NCBI RefSeq assembly: GCF_017355525.1
Contig: NZ_CP067395.1
Span: 2,294,001-2,358,000 of the forward strand
DNA: 64,000 nucleotides
Origin: Lysobacter enzymogenes
Lineage (GTDB): Bacteria > Pseudomonadota > Gammaproteobacteria > Xanthomonadales > Xanthomonadaceae
Direction: 5' to 3'
Shown piece by piece: positions 20,317 to 31,291 of the stretch. Below the pieces are notes generated by a model. That model had not been told where the DNA came from, made no database searches, and worked only from the letters and a program-made list of their open reading frames with translations. The first letter of the stretch is position 1; every line of letters starts with the position of its first letter. The translations under genes were made by a program, and so were the position numbers.

Positions 20317-20709
20317 TCACAGCCGGTAGCCGAGCGGCGCGAGCTTGTCCTTGATCTGATCGGGGTTGTAGCCGTAGACGATGTCCTGGCCGACGATGGT
20401 GACCGGCACGCCGCGCGCGCCGACCGCGGCCATCGCGCGCTGGCCCTGTTCGGTGTCGACGTCGATCAGGGTGTAGCGCACGTCGGCCAGTTCGAAGTCC
20501 TTGCGCAGCTTTTCGCAATAGCCGCACCACTGCGCCGCGAGCATGACGATGCGTTTGTCGCCGGTGCTGTGGCGCGGATCGTCCGGCGCGAGCTGCGGCG
20601 GACGCGGAGCGGACGCGTACTGCGCCCAGCCGCCGGACATCGCGAACTTGGCCCCGACCGCGCCCACGGCGAGCGCGGCCACGACGCACAACACGGTGCT
20701 TACGCGCAT
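20317..20709 (-). CDS. Glutaredoxin-like, membrane-anchored or exported thiol protein
   Basis: The 130-residue protein has a hydrophobic N-terminal helix (VSTVLCVVAALAVGAVGAKFAM) followed by a glutaredoxin fold. The redox site is Cys-Gly-Tyr-Cys in MLAAQWCGYCEKL, and a cis-Pro segment reads GARGVPVTIVGQDIVYGYNPDQIKDKL. The N-terminal segment would place the thiol domain outside the cytoplasm. Partners are unknown. It lies 39 bases after the aminotransferase gene and 72 bases before mdh and may be cotranscribed with both. The start is ATG at 20709 after AGGAGCG. Confidence 0.82.
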   Translation of the reverse strand: MRVSTVLCVVAALAVGAVGAKFAMSGGWAQYASAPRPPQLAPDDPRHSTGDKRIVMLAAQWCGYCEKLRKDFELADVRYTLIDVDTEQGQRAMAAVGARGVPVTIVGQDIVYGYNPDQIKDKLAPLGYRL

Positions 20710-20748
20710 GACATCGCTCCTGGACGCGGGCGGGCGGCTTCGCCGGGC

Positions 20749-21954
20749 TCAGCCGAGCTCGGCGAAGAACTCCTGGAACCGCTGCAGGCCCGGGGCCAGC
20801 TGCGGGGTCGGGCAGGTGTAGCTGATGCGCAGCGAACGCGGCTCGCCGAACGCCGAGCCCGGCACGCAGGCCACGCCCTTGGTTTCCAACAGGGCGTTGC
20901 AGAAGTCCATGTCGTTGCCGATCTTGGTGCCGCTGGGCTGATGGGTCTTGCCGTAGGCGACGCTGATGTCGGGGAAGACGTAGAACGCGCCCTGCGGACG
21001 CGGGCAGATCACCCCCGGAATCGCCTCCATCACCGCCATGACCTGGTCGCGCTTGGCCTGGAATTCGGCGCACTTCTGGGTCGGCACGTCCTGCGGGCCC
21101 GACAGCGCGGCGACCGCGGCGGCGGTGACGATTTCCGGAATGTTGGTGATGTGGTTCGAGTTCATCGTGGTCAGGGCCTGGGCGACCGATTCCGGCCCGG
21201 CCATGAAGCCCACGCGCCAACCCGGCATGCCGTAGGTCTTGGACAGCGAGTCCAGGAAGATCACCCGGTCGCGCAGTTCGGGCCGCGCGTGCACGAAGTT
21301 GTGGTAGCCCAGGCCGTCGAACACCATGCGGTTGTAGATGTCGTCGGTGATGACCCAGGTGTCCGGGTACTTGGCGACCACATCGGCGAGCGCGTCGATC
21401 TCCTCCTTCGAATAGACCATGCCGGTCGGATTCGAGGGGTTGTTGAACAAGAACACCTTGGGCTTCTTCGCCAGCGCGGCGTCGAGCTGCTGCGGGGTGA
21501 GCTTGTAGTCCTGCGAGGCCGGGCACGGCAGCAGGTCGATCTTGGCGTTGACGATCTCGGCGATGTCGAGATAGCTGGTCCAGTACGGGGTCGGGAAGAC
21601 GATGGTGTCGCCTTCGTCGAGCAGCGCCTCGGCGATGTTGTAGATGACGTGCTTGGCGCCGATGCCGGTGGCGCAGTTGACCCGGCCGTAGCCGGTCAGG
21701 CCGATCTTGCCCATGTGCTCGATGAACGCGTCCAGCAGCGCGTCGGCGCCGCGGTTGCTGCCGTACTGGCCGCTGTCTTTGGCCAGCGCTTCGCGCACGG
21801 CGGCGTAGACGTGCTCGCCGGGCAGGAAGTTGGGGACGCCGATGGAGAAGCTGATGATGTCGCGGCCTTCGGCCTTGAGCCGCTTGGCCTTTTCGGCAAC
21901 CTGCATGATCGCGCTGGGCTTGGCGCGACCGATGCGCCGGGCGAGCTGGGGCAT
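20749..21954 (-). CDS. Pyridoxal-phosphate aminotransferase, aspartate aminotransferase type
   Basis: The 401-residue class I/II aminotransferase has FSIGVPNFLPG at the substrate pocket, NNPSNPTG near residue 176, TDDIYNRMVFDG, and the PLP-lysine motif DSLSKTYGMPGWRVGFMAG near residue 240. The C-terminal region includes the conserved arginine in SLRISYTCP. Family Ib members transfer the amino group between aspartate and 2-oxoglutarate. Its position upstream of mdh is consistent with oxaloacetate metabolism. Alanine, tyrosine or prephenate substrates cannot be excluded from sequence alone. Confidence 0.88.
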   Translation of the reverse strand: MPQLARRIGRAKPSAIMQVAEKAKRLKAEGRDIISFSIGVPNFLPGEHVYAAVREALAKDSGQYGSNRGADALLDAFIEHMGKIGLTGYGRVNCATGIGAKHVIYNIAEALLDEGDTIVFPTPYWTSYLDIAEIVNAKIDLLPCPASQDYKLTPQQLDAALAKKPKVFLFNNPSNPTGMVYSKEEIDALADVVAKYPDTWVITDDIYNRMVFDGLGYHNFVHARPELRDRVIFLDSLSKTYGMPGWRVGFMAGPESVAQALTTMNSNHITNIPEIVTAAAVAALSGPQDVPTQKCAEFQAKRDQVMAVMEAIPGVICPRPQGAFYVFPDISVAYGKTHQPSGTKIGNDMDFCNALLETKGVACVPGSAFGEPRSLRISYTCPTPQLAPGLQRFQEFFAELG

Positions 21955-22347
21955 CGTGTAAACCTCGTGGGGTGATGTACGGCAGAGCGAGGATGGACGG
22001 CGCCGGAAGCAGCGGCGCGGCGCGCGGGCGCGCCGCGCGGCGGCTTGCGTAAAGCGCCGCGATTACCGCTGGTTCGAGCCGCAGAATGGTATCACAGCGG
22101 TCGCCGCGGACCGGCCCGCGCGCGGCCGCGGAGCGACCGCGCGGGCGCCGCCGGCCGTGCCCGGACGGACGGTCGGCTTTGCGCGATTCGGCTCTTGAAA
22201 ACGCGACGGCGTTCGGGTTTAGTGTGCCGGCTCGAATCGCCCGCGGACGCAGGCAAGCAGCGGACGCGGGGGACGCGGCCGCCGCCGCTCGGGCCACTCA
22301 AGGATTCCAACTTTCGTCAGGGACATCGGCATCAGGGGGCCGATTCG
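21955..22347. other. Divergent intergenic region, aminotransferase / exported protein
   Basis: This 393-base region has no credible ORF on either strand. It contains a possible rightward promoter (listed separately) and an AT-richer patch near 22085-22095, next to the presumed promoter side of the aminotransferase gene. Confidence 0.45.
22195..22223 (+). promoter_or_regulatory. Possible sigma70 promoter for the exported protein / M48 protease / lipoprotein operon
   Basis: TTGAAA at 22195-22200, a 17-base spacer and TTTAGT at 22218-22223 lie about 125 bases before the first gene. The -35 is good and the -10 moderate. Pattern evidence only. Confidence 0.45.
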
Positions 22348-23100
22348 ATGAAACCATTCGCCAGCAAGCTGGCCGGCGCCGTCGTGGCGCTGGCGATCGC
22401 GTGCGCGCCGCTGTCGGCCGCCTACGCCCAGAACCGCACCGCCACCGACGCCCAGGGCCAAGCGCTCAAGGTCCAGGGCAGCGTGGTGCTGATCGAACCG
22501 GACATCGAGCTGAGCCTGGTCTCGGCCGGCGGGCTCGCCGAGCCGCGCAAGGAGTGGTCCGAGGCCGCGCGCAAGCTGTACCCGCAGGCCGTGCGCGAAC
22601 TGCTGGCCGGCTCCAAGGCCGAGCGCCGCGACGATTACGACGTGCCCGACGACCTCGACCCGAATTCGCAAATGGGCCAGATCGTGCGCCTGAACCAGGC
22701 GGTGGCGCTGAGCATTTCCCAGTACAACCTCGGCGGCGCGCTGGCGACCAAGAAGGACGCCCACACCGGCAAGCCGCGCATGGACTGGAGCCTCGGCCCC
22801 GGCGTGGCCGGACTGCGCGAGGCCACCGGCGCCGACTACGCCCTGTTCACCTACATCCGCGACTCCTACGCCACCGGCGGTCGCACCGCGGTGCGGGTCC
22901 TGACCCTGCTCGCCGGCGCGGCGCTCGGCGCCTACATCGACGTCGGCGGCGGCTCGCAGGTCGGCGTGGCCACGCTGGTGGACCTGCGCACCGGCCAGGT
23001 GGTGTGGTTCAACCAGATGGTCAAGGGCAGCGGCGACCTGCGCGACGAAAAAGGCGCCAAGGGCACCGTCGCCAGCATGCTCAAGGGCATTCCGCTGTGA
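22348..23100 (+). CDS. Exported protein of unknown function
   Basis: The 250-residue protein has a clear signal peptide (MKPFASKLAGAVVALAIACAPLSAAYA) with cleavage predicted before QNRTATD. The mature part has LVSAGGLAEPRKEW, an acidic patch around DDYDVPDDLDPN, and a C-terminal half (GADYALFTYIRDSY...GGGSQVGVATLVDLRTGQVVWFN) that resembles periplasmic beta-rich envelope proteins of the CsgG/LPP20 kind only loosely. I do not recognise the family. The start is ATG at 22348 after AGGGGG. Its stop overlaps the GTG of the M48 protease by four bases, so the two probably act together in the envelope. Confidence 0.8.
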   Translation: MKPFASKLAGAVVALAIACAPLSAAYAQNRTATDAQGQALKVQGSVVLIEPDIELSLVSAGGLAEPRKEWSEAARKLYPQAVRELLAGSKAERRDDYDVPDDLDPNSQMGQIVRLNQAVALSISQYNLGGALATKKDAHTGKPRMDWSLGPGVAGLREATGADYALFTYIRDSYATGGRTAVRVLTLLAGAALGAYIDVGGGSQVGVATLVDLRTGQVVWFNQMVKGSGDLRDEKGAKGTVASMLKGIPL

Positions 23101-24332
23101 GCCGCGCGGCGCTGCGTCCGCCGCGCCGGTCCGCCCCCGCCCTGCTCCGCTTCGTCCCGCCGCGCCTGGCCTGCCTGCGCCTGGCGCTCGCCTGCGCGCT
23201 CGCCGCGCCGGCGCTGGCCTGCGCCGCCGCGCCGGTCGAGCCGATCCGGCCCGGCGAACGCCCCGCCGCCGGCAGCACCGAGGCCGAGCTGTGGTACGGC
23301 ATGGAGCAGGCCGAGCGCGACATCAAGACCGCGCCGGCGCTGGTGCGCGACCCCGCCCTCAACGCCTACGTGCACGGCGTAGCCTGCAAGGTCGCCGGCG
23401 AGCATTGCGCCGACCTGCGCGTCTATATCGTCGACGTGCCGGTCTTCAACGCCTCGATGGCGCCCAACGGCGCGATGCTGGTGTTCACCGGCGCGCTGCT
23501 GCGGATGCAGGACGAATCCGAACTGGCGCTGGTGCTGGGCCACGAGTTCGCCCACTACCGCCAGCGCCACGGCCTGCAAGGCTGGACCAAGGCCAAGAGC
23601 ACCACCGCGGTGATGGCGTCGATCGCGATCATCCCCAGCGTGGTCGCGCTGGCCGCCTCGCTCGGCGGGCTGGCCAGCGTCAGCAAGTTCTCGCGCGACA
23701 TGGAGCGCGAGGCCGACCGGATCGGTTTCGACCGCGTGGTCGGCCTGGGCTACGACCCGCAGGCCGGCGCGCAGGTGTGGGGGCGGATGCTGCGCGAGGA
23801 AAAATCCAGCAAGCGCTCCAAGCCGTGGCCGGTGTTCGCCAGCCACCCCAACACCGCCGAACGCCTGGAAGACACCGCCGCCGCGGCCAAGGCCCACGCC
23901 GGCGCGCCCGGCGACGTCGGCCGCGCGCCGTACCAGGCGGCGATGCGGCCGTGGCTGGACCGCTGGCTGGCCGCGGAGCTGTCGCGGCGCACCTACGACA
24001 CCTCGATCCAGGTCATCGCCGACCTGCGCGAGGAAGCACAGCGCGCCGGCGACCAAGGCAACCAGGGCCTGTACGGCTACTACCTCGCCGAAGCCTACCG
24101 TCGCCGCGGCAAGAACGACGACCGCCAGCGCAGCGCGCAACTGCTGAGCGAGGCCGTCGCCCACGCCGACGCGCCGCCCGCGGCCTGGCGCGAACAGGCC
24201 TACGCGCTGCGCGAACGCAAGGACGCGGCCGCGGCGATCGACGCGTTCCGCCGTTATCTCGCCGCCGCGCCCGACGCCGAAGAACGCCCCTTCATCGAAA
24301 AAACCATCGCCGAACTGGAGACCGCCCCGTGA
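23097..24332 (+). CDS. Periplasmic M48-family metalloprotease with C-terminal repeats (BepA-like)
   Basis: The 411-residue protein starts at GTG 23097 within a GTGA overlap and has a Sec signal (LACLRLALACALAAPALACA). The zinc site is HEFAH (His149, Glu150, His153) with the third ligand in the EREADRIGF motif (Glu203). The stretch before it (LRVYIVDVPVFNASMAPNGAMLVFTGALL) is typical of BepA/LoiP-type proteases. The C-terminal third has helical TPR-like sequence (YYLAEAYRRRGKNDDR; QAYALRERKDAAAAIDAFRRYL). Such enzymes cleave or chaperone stalled outer-membrane proteins. A possible lipobox cysteine is present near residue 42, so membrane anchoring is not excluded. Confidence 0.88.
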   Translation: MSRAALRPPRRSAPALLRFVPPRLACLRLALACALAAPALACAAAPVEPIRPGERPAAGSTEAELWYGMEQAERDIKTAPALVRDPALNAYVHGVACKVAGEHCADLRVYIVDVPVFNASMAPNGAMLVFTGALLRMQDESELALVLGHEFAHYRQRHGLQGWTKAKSTTAVMASIAIIPSVVALAASLGGLASVSKFSRDMEREADRIGFDRVVGLGYDPQAGAQVWGRMLREEKSSKRSKPWPVFASHPNTAERLEDTAAAAKAHAGAPGDVGRAPYQAAMRPWLDRWLAAELSRRTYDTSIQVIADLREEAQRAGDQGNQGLYGYYLAEAYRRRGKNDDRQRSAQLLSEAVAHADAPPAAWREQAYALRERKDAAAAIDAFRRYLAAAPDAEERPFIEKTIAELETAP

Positions 24333-24907
24333 CTTTGCGCCTCAAGACTTTCGCCGCGGCCCTGGCGGTCCTCGCCCTGGCCGGCTGCGCCGCCAACACC
24401 CTGCAGCGCGCCGGCGCCTCGACCGTGTTCGACCTGCGCCTGGACAGCACCCTCGACTGGGCCCGGATCAAGGGCGCGCGCCAGGAAACCTGGACCATCG
24501 ACGGCACCCGCCTCAACCAGTTGCGCATCTACTCCAACATCAAGCCCGGCGAGCATGTGTTCATGGCGCGCAAGGAAAAGGCGTCCAAGCCCGACGGCCC
24601 GTGGTTCCGCAGCGGCATGCGCCCGGACGAACTGCGCGACCTGGTGCTCGACGGCCTGCGCGAGGAAGGCGCGGTCAACCTCGACAGCGGCGAACTGCGC
24701 CCGCACCGCTTCGGCGCCGTCGACGGCCTGCGCTTCGACTTCGCGATGAGCAACGCCGACGGCCTGAACTACAAAGGCACCGTCGCGGCGGTGGAGCGCG
24801 AGGGCAAGCTGACCTCGCTGGTGTGGATGGCGCCGAGCGAGCACTACTACCGCCGCGACGCCGACGCGGTCGGGCGCATGCTCGACACGATGCAGTTCGT
24901 GCGCTGA
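24329..24907 (+). CDS. Putative lipoprotein of unknown function
   Basis: The 192-residue product has a lipoprotein signal with lipobox LALAGC and acylated Cys20. The mature domain has no family I can name with confidence. It contains WTIDGTRLNQLRIYSNIKPGEH, a MRPDELRDLVLDGLREEG helix, and a beta-rich C-terminal half ending DAVGRMLDTMQFVR. The start is GTG at 24329, overlapping the protease stop in a GTGA junction. The three overlapping genes therefore form a tight envelope operon. A terminator follows at 25036-25062. Confidence 0.78.
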   Translation: MTLRLKTFAAALAVLALAGCAANTLQRAGASTVFDLRLDSTLDWARIKGARQETWTIDGTRLNQLRIYSNIKPGEHVFMARKEKASKPDGPWFRSGMRPDELRDLVLDGLREEGAVNLDSGELRPHRFGAVDGLRFDFAMSNADGLNYKGTVAAVEREGKLTSLVWMAPSEHYYRRDADAVGRMLDTMQFVR

Positions 24908-25035
24908 GGCGCGCTGCCCCCGCCCGAAGACCGGTCGGGCCTTGCGGCCCGACGATCTGCGCGAAGGCCTTCGGGCCCGAAGCTCTCGACTCGGGCCGCC
25001 ACGCCCCCGGCGCGATCCACGAGCCACGCCCAAAA

Positions 25036-25062
25036 AAAAGACGGCCTCGCGGCCGTCTTTTT
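25036..25062. terminator. Bidirectional intrinsic terminator
   Basis: AAAAGACGGCC and GGCCGTCTTTT pair around a TCGC loop, with A- and T-runs on both sides. It lies between the lipoprotein gene and the convergent cyclophilin gene and can serve both. Confidence 0.9.
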
Positions 25063-25099
25063 CGTTCGCCCGCCGCGCAAGCGCGGCGACCGCGGATGC

Positions 25100-25606
<507 letters not shown>

Positions 25607-26071
25607 GCAACGTGCTCCAGATGGTGCGATGGGGATAGGTAAGGCGTCGCCGGCCGAGATGGCGACGGCGGGGGCAATCCACAAGGGTACCGAAGCGACG
25701 GTCCACGCGCCGCCCCCCGAAGCCCGGCAAAACCGGCCGCCCTGCCCGAAGCCCGGCCCAGCCGACCGCTCCAACCGCATCGAGGCTCCGGGCCCCTGCC
25801 GGCACCCGATTTTCGCGCCGGCTGGCGAGATTCCAGGCCGCGCCAGCCGCACCGGCGCGCCGGAAAGACCGCGTTTTACGCTGGATTCTGTCGGCTTCGC
25901 GGGCTCGCGGCCCGCGCCGCCCGTGCATGGCGAGCCCGAAACCGCGCCCTCCCCGTTCAGGCTCCTGAGCGTTCGAACAAAAATCCCCGCCCGCACAGGC
26001 GCTTGCCGCATTTGCCCCGTATAATGGCCGGCTTCCTTCCAACGTCTAGGCGCCTTACGGCGTCCTCCCGC
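25607..26071. other. Divergent intergenic region, ppiB / typA
   Basis: This 465-base region has no convincing gene, although a frame runs through it. A TATAAT hexamer at 26020-26025 about 46 bases before the typA start is the best promoter element, but no good -35 lies at the expected distance. Confidence 0.45.
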
Positions 26072-27901
<1,830 letters not shown>

Positions 27902-27928
27902 GCCGGAACCAATCGGGCAAGCCGAAAC

Positions 27929-27963
27929 CAAACAGGGCGCCGCGAGGCGCCCTGTTTGTTTTG
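27929..27963 (+). terminator. Intrinsic terminator after typA
   Basis: A 13-bp perfect stem (CAAACAGGGCGCC/GGCGCCCTGTTTG) with a GCGA loop is followed by a T-rich run. It lies 28 bases after the typA stop. Confidence 0.92.
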
Positions 27964-28344
27964 CGGGGTATGCCGCCGGACTCGGCCGGCGCATGGCCCG
28001 GCGCCGATCGCCGGCCGACGCGAAGCGCCCGCCGCAGCAAGCGCCTGAACGCCCTGCCCGCTTCATCGGCCGCGCCGACGCCGCGCCGGCTTGAACCGCG
28101 CCGCCGCCGCCCCAAGTCTTGCGATTCCGCCGCCGCGCTTCCGGCGCGGCGCGGGATCGCGGACACTGCCTCCGCCCGGCGCACCGCGTCCGGCGCAGGC
28201 CCGCCGCTCCCGCACGGCACGGCCGGAATCCCCGGCGCCCGATGAGGATCCAAGCCGCATGCGTCCGCTTCCCCCGCTCCGTCTGCCCGCTGCCGCAACG
28301 TCCCGATCGCGCGGCGCCGCGTCCGCGCCCGGCGCCGGTCCGCG
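27964..28344. other. Intergenic region before DUF2127 gene
   Basis: About 380 bases of very GC-rich sequence follow the typA terminator. Frames are open only because of composition; none has a credible start or protein-like sequence. No promoter was recognised. Confidence 0.4.
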
Positions 28345-28818
28345 ATGAATCCGGCCGATCCGCACTACAACGCCGACCCCAAGGCCCATCCGGGCCTGCA
28401 CGTCATCGCGATGGTCGAGTTGGTCAAGGGCCTGCTCGCCCTGTCCGCCGCCAGCGGCCTGGAACTGCTCGGCCCGGCCCCGCTGCAACGCTGGATCGAA
28501 GAACTGATCCGCCGCTTCCACCTCGACCCCGAGCACGGCTCGATGGCCTGGCTCGCGCACAGCATCAGCCCGGGCTCGGTGCATCTGGCCGCCGGCATCG
28601 TGTTCGCTTACGCCGCCTTGCACCTGTTCGAAGCCTGGGGCCTGTGGAAGGCCAAGGCCTGGGCCTCGTGGCTGGGTTGCGTCGGCGCCGCGCTGTACCT
28701 GCCGTTCGATATTTTCGCGATGGTCCGGCACCCGGGCTGGCTCGCCAGCGCCGTTCTCATAATCAACGTGATCGTGGTTTGGGTTCTCGCCCGCGACATT
28801 CTCAAGCGTCGCCATTGA
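28345..28818 (+). CDS. DUF2127 family membrane protein
   Basis: The 157-residue inner-membrane protein matches the DUF2127 pattern: an N-terminal [17 protein letters not shown] segment, a loop with HLDPEHGS, then [32 protein letters not shown] and [16 protein letters not shown], with about four hydrophobic helices. Function is unknown. The last codons and stop are embedded in the first copy of a 32-bp tandem repeat. No partner gene is evident; pqqA follows after about 310 bases. Confidence 0.82.
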   Translation: MNPADPHYNADPKAHPGLHVIAMVELVKGLLALSAASGLELLGPAPLQRWIEELIRRFHLDPEHGSMAWLAHSISPGSVHLAAGIVFAYAALHLFEAWGLWKAKAWASWLGCVGAALYLPFDIFAMVRHPGWLASAVLIINVIVVWVLARDILKRRH

Positions 28819-28889
28819 GCGACGTGTCGGAGCACGCCTGTCGCCATTGATCGACGCGGCGGAGCGCGCCTGTCGCCCTCGAGCGATGC
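28808..28889. repeat. 32-bp tandem repeat, about 2.6 copies
   Basis: Unit 1 (28808-28839) and unit 2 (28840-28871) share GTCGCCATTGA-CGAC with GGAGC-CGCCT ends, and a partial third unit runs 28872-28889. The first copy contains the stop codon of the DUF2127 gene. Confidence 0.75.
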
Positions 28890-29129
28890 GCAACGGCGCG
28901 GCCGCCGCCGTCGCGCGGCGCGCGCGAACCATCCCGCACCGGCTTCGCGCTTTAACGGAACGCTTGCGCAAAGCGCGCGCATTCGTGGCGCGCTTCGCGT
29001 CCGTAGCGGCCTCCAATCACAGGCGTCGCGGCGCGCCCGGGTGTATCGTGGATCGGTCGCGGCGGCGCCTGCGCGCTCCGCGACTCGATCCGACTCCGAC
29101 GAGTTCCATCCCCAGCAAGAGGAACGCTC
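28819..29129. other. Intergenic region upstream of pqqA
   Basis: The region holds the tail of the tandem repeat, then GC-rich sequence with no credible ORF. No clear sigma70 promoter could be assigned to the pqq operon; a GTGTATCGT stretch near 29041 is the only weak -10-like candidate. Confidence 0.4.
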
Positions 29130-29213
29130 ATGAAGACCTGGTCCAAGCCTCAGATCGTCGAAATCCCGTGCGGCTGCGAAATCAACTCGTACTCCTCCGG
29201 CGACCTGTTCTGA
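29130..29213 (+). CDS. pqqA: PQQ precursor peptide PqqA
   Basis: The 27-residue peptide reads MKTWSKPQIVEIPCGCEINS then YSSGDLF. The essential Glu-x-x-x-Tyr pair is Glu17 and Tyr21, which PqqE crosslinks and later enzymes convert into pyrroloquinoline quinone. AAGAGGAA lies at the proper distance before the ATG. The length, lysine-rich start and position just before pqqB confirm the call. Two cysteines (Cys14, Cys16) flank a glycine directly before the conserved Glu, so the core reads PCGCEINSY. Confidence 0.95.
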   Translation: MKTWSKPQIVEIPCGCEINSYSSGDLF

Positions 29214-29283
29214 GCATGCCCGCTTCCGCCGTCGCCACGCGCGCGCGGCCGCGCCCCGCACCGCGTCCTTCGGACGGCCGGTG

Positions 29284-30213
29284 ATGCGCATCCTCGTGCT
29301 CGGAGCGGCGGCCGGAGGCGGCTTTCCGCAGTGGAACTGCAACACGCCCGGCAGCCGCCGGGCGTGGCGTCAACAGGACGGCGCCAAGCGCCGCAGCCAG
29401 GCCAGCATCGCGGTCAGCGCCGACGGCGAACGCTGGCTGCTGATCAACGCCTCGCCCGATTTCCGCCAGCAGGTGCTGGCGCTGCCTCCGCTGTGGCCGC
29501 AGCGCGGCCTGCGCCATTCGCCGATCGAGGCGGTGCTGCTCAGCAGCGGCGAGATCGACCACATCGCCGGCCTGCTGTCGATGCGCGAACGCCAGCGCTT
29601 CGACCTGTGGGCCAGCGCGCGCGTGCACGAGGTGCTGGCGCTGAATCCGATCTTCGATGCGCTGCATCCCGATTACGTGACGCGCAAGGCGCTGGCGCTC
29701 GATGCGCCGGTCGACATCGACGGCGTGGACGCGCCGCTCGGACTGCGCGTCACCGCGTTCGCGGTGCCCGGCAAGGTGCCGCTGTTCATGGAGTCGCGCA
29801 GCGAAAGCCTGCGCGGCGGCGACGAAGACACGCTTGGCCTGGAAGTCAGCGACGGCCGCGAACGCTTCTACTACATCCCCGGCTGCGCCGCGCTGACCCC
29901 GGCCTTGCGCGAGCGCCTGCGCGGCGCCGCGCTGGTGTTCTTCGACGGCACCTTGTGGCGCGACGACGAAATGCAGCGCGCCGGCGTCGGCAGCAAGACC
30001 GGCGCGCGCATGGGCCATATGAGCATCGCCGGCGGCAACGGCGACGACGACGCCGGCACCCTGGCCGCGTTCGCCGGCCTCGACGTGCGGCGCAAGCTGT
30101 TCATCCATCTCAACACCACCAACCCGGTCCTCGACGAAGCCTCGCCCGAGCGCGCGCAGGTGCGCGCGCTCGGCTGGGACGTCGCCGAGGACGGCATGGA
30201 ACTGACGTTATGA
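29284..30213 (+). CDS. pqqB: PQQ biosynthesis protein PqqB
   Basis: The 309-residue metallo-beta-lactamase-fold protein begins MRILVLGAAAGGGFPQWNCN, the hallmark of PqqB. It has a metal-site-like SSGEIDHIAGLLSMRE segment, PGKVPLFMES, YYIPGCAALTP, FFDGTLWRDDEM, GHMSIAGG, and HLNTTNPVL near the C-terminus. In other organisms it acts as a hydroxylase of the PqqA-derived intermediate. An in-frame GTG at 29281 directly before the ATG is an alternative start. It overlaps pqqC in an ATGA junction. Confidence 0.96.
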   Translation: MRILVLGAAAGGGFPQWNCNTPGSRRAWRQQDGAKRRSQASIAVSADGERWLLINASPDFRQQVLALPPLWPQRGLRHSPIEAVLLSSGEIDHIAGLLSMRERQRFDLWASARVHEVLALNPIFDALHPDYVTRKALALDAPVDIDGVDAPLGLRVTAFAVPGKVPLFMESRSESLRGGDEDTLGLEVSDGRERFYYIPGCAALTPALRERLRGAALVFFDGTLWRDDEMQRAGVGSKTGARMGHMSIAGGNGDDDAGTLAAFAGLDVRRKLFIHLNTTNPVLDEASPERAQVRALGWDVAEDGMELTL

Positions 30214-30995
30214 ACGCCGCAGCCGCCCCCGCGGCAACGCCCGCGCCGCCCGCGCGCGAGGCCGCGCTGTCGCCCGACGAACTCGAAGCGCGCCTGCGCG
30301 CGATCGGCGCCGAGCGCTACCACGACAAGCACCCCTTTCATGTGCTGCTGCACAGCGGCCGGCTCGACCGCGGCCAGGTCCAGGCCTGGGCGCTGAACCG
30401 GTTCGAGTACCAGCGCTGCATCCCGCTCAAGGACGCCGCCCTGCTCGCGCGCATCGAGGACCCGCAGCTGCGCCGGGTCTGGCGCCAGCGCATCGTCGAC
30501 CACGACGGCGAACGCGAAGGCGACGGCGGCATCGCCCGCTGGCTGCGCCTGACCGACGCGCTCGGGCTGGATCGCGAACTGGTCGAATCCGGGCGCGCGC
30601 TGCTGCCGGCGACGCGCTTCGCGGTCCAGGCCTACATCCACTTCGTGCGCGAACGCAGCCTGCTCGAGGCCATCGCCTCGTCGCTGACCGAGCTGTTCGC
30701 GCCGACCATCATCGGCCAGCGCGTCGCCGGCATGCTGGCCAACTACGACTTCGTGTCCAAGGACGCGCTGTCCTACTTCGACTCGCGCCTCCACCAGGCG
30801 CCGCAGGACGCGAACTTCGCCCTCGACTACGTCAAGCGCCACGCCGCGGCCCGCGCGCAGCAGGAAGCGGTGCTGGCCGCGCTGCGCTTCAAGTGCGACG
30901 TGCTGTGGTCGATGCTCGACGCGCTGCATCTGGCCTATGTCGAACCGCGCCTGCCGCCGCCGGGCACGTTCCGCCCGCAGGAGCCGCGGCCATGA
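30210..30995 (+). CDS. pqqC: Pyrroloquinoline-quinone synthase PqqC
   Basis: The 261-residue cofactorless oxidase catalyses the final ring closure and eight-electron oxidation to PQQ. The sequence has [59 protein letters not shown], the [17 protein letters not shown] helix, and RRV-type helices typical of the TenA/PqqC fold. An alanine/proline-rich N-terminal extension of about 20 residues precedes the domain. ATG at 30210 overlaps the pqqB stop by four bases, so translation is coupled. Confidence 0.96.
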   Translation: MNAAAAPAATPAPPAREAALSPDELEARLRAIGAERYHDKHPFHVLLHSGRLDRGQVQAWALNRFEYQRCIPLKDAALLARIEDPQLRRVWRQRIVDHDGEREGDGGIARWLRLTDALGLDRELVESGRALLPATRFAVQAYIHFVRERSLLEAIASSLTELFAPTIIGQRVAGMLANYDFVSKDALSYFDSRLHQAPQDANFALDYVKRHAAARAQQEAVLAALRFKCDVLWSMLDALHLAYVEPRLPPPGTFRPQEPRP

Positions 30996-31291
30996 CCGCC
31001 GCGGTCATCGATTCGGGCAGCGTGATGCGCTTTCCGGTCGGCGTGCGCCTGCAGCACGACCGCGCGCGCGAGCGCTGGGTGTTGCTGGCGCCGGAGCGGG
31101 TGCTGGAGCTCGACGAGATCGCGCACTCGGTGCTGACCCACGTCGACGGCCGCTCCGACGTGGAAGCGATCGTGGCCGCGCTGGCGCGCGAGTACGGCGC
31201 CGACGCCGGCGAGATCTACGGCGACGTCATCGACCTGTTCTCCACGCTGCTGGAGAAACGCATGCTGGCGTTCGCGCCGCAACTGTCGTGA
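30992..31291 (+). CDS. pqqD: PQQ peptide chaperone PqqD
   Basis: The 99-residue RiPP-recognition-element protein binds PqqA and presents it to PqqE. Recognisable features are the N-terminal [29 protein letters not shown] strand region and a helical [16 protein letters not shown] segment followed by [15 protein letters not shown]. The start ATG overlaps the pqqC stop (ATGA), and the stop overlaps the pqqE start (GTGA). Confidence 0.95.
   Translation: MTAAVIDSGSVMRFPVGVRLQHDRARERWVLLAPERVLELDEIAHSVLTHVDGRSDVEAIVAALAREYGADAGEIYGDVIDLFSTLLEKRMLAFAPQLS

Noticed and set aside
28808..28889. Tandem repeat as a CRISPR array
   Set aside because: Repeats are directly adjacent with no unique spacers and no cas genes in the window.
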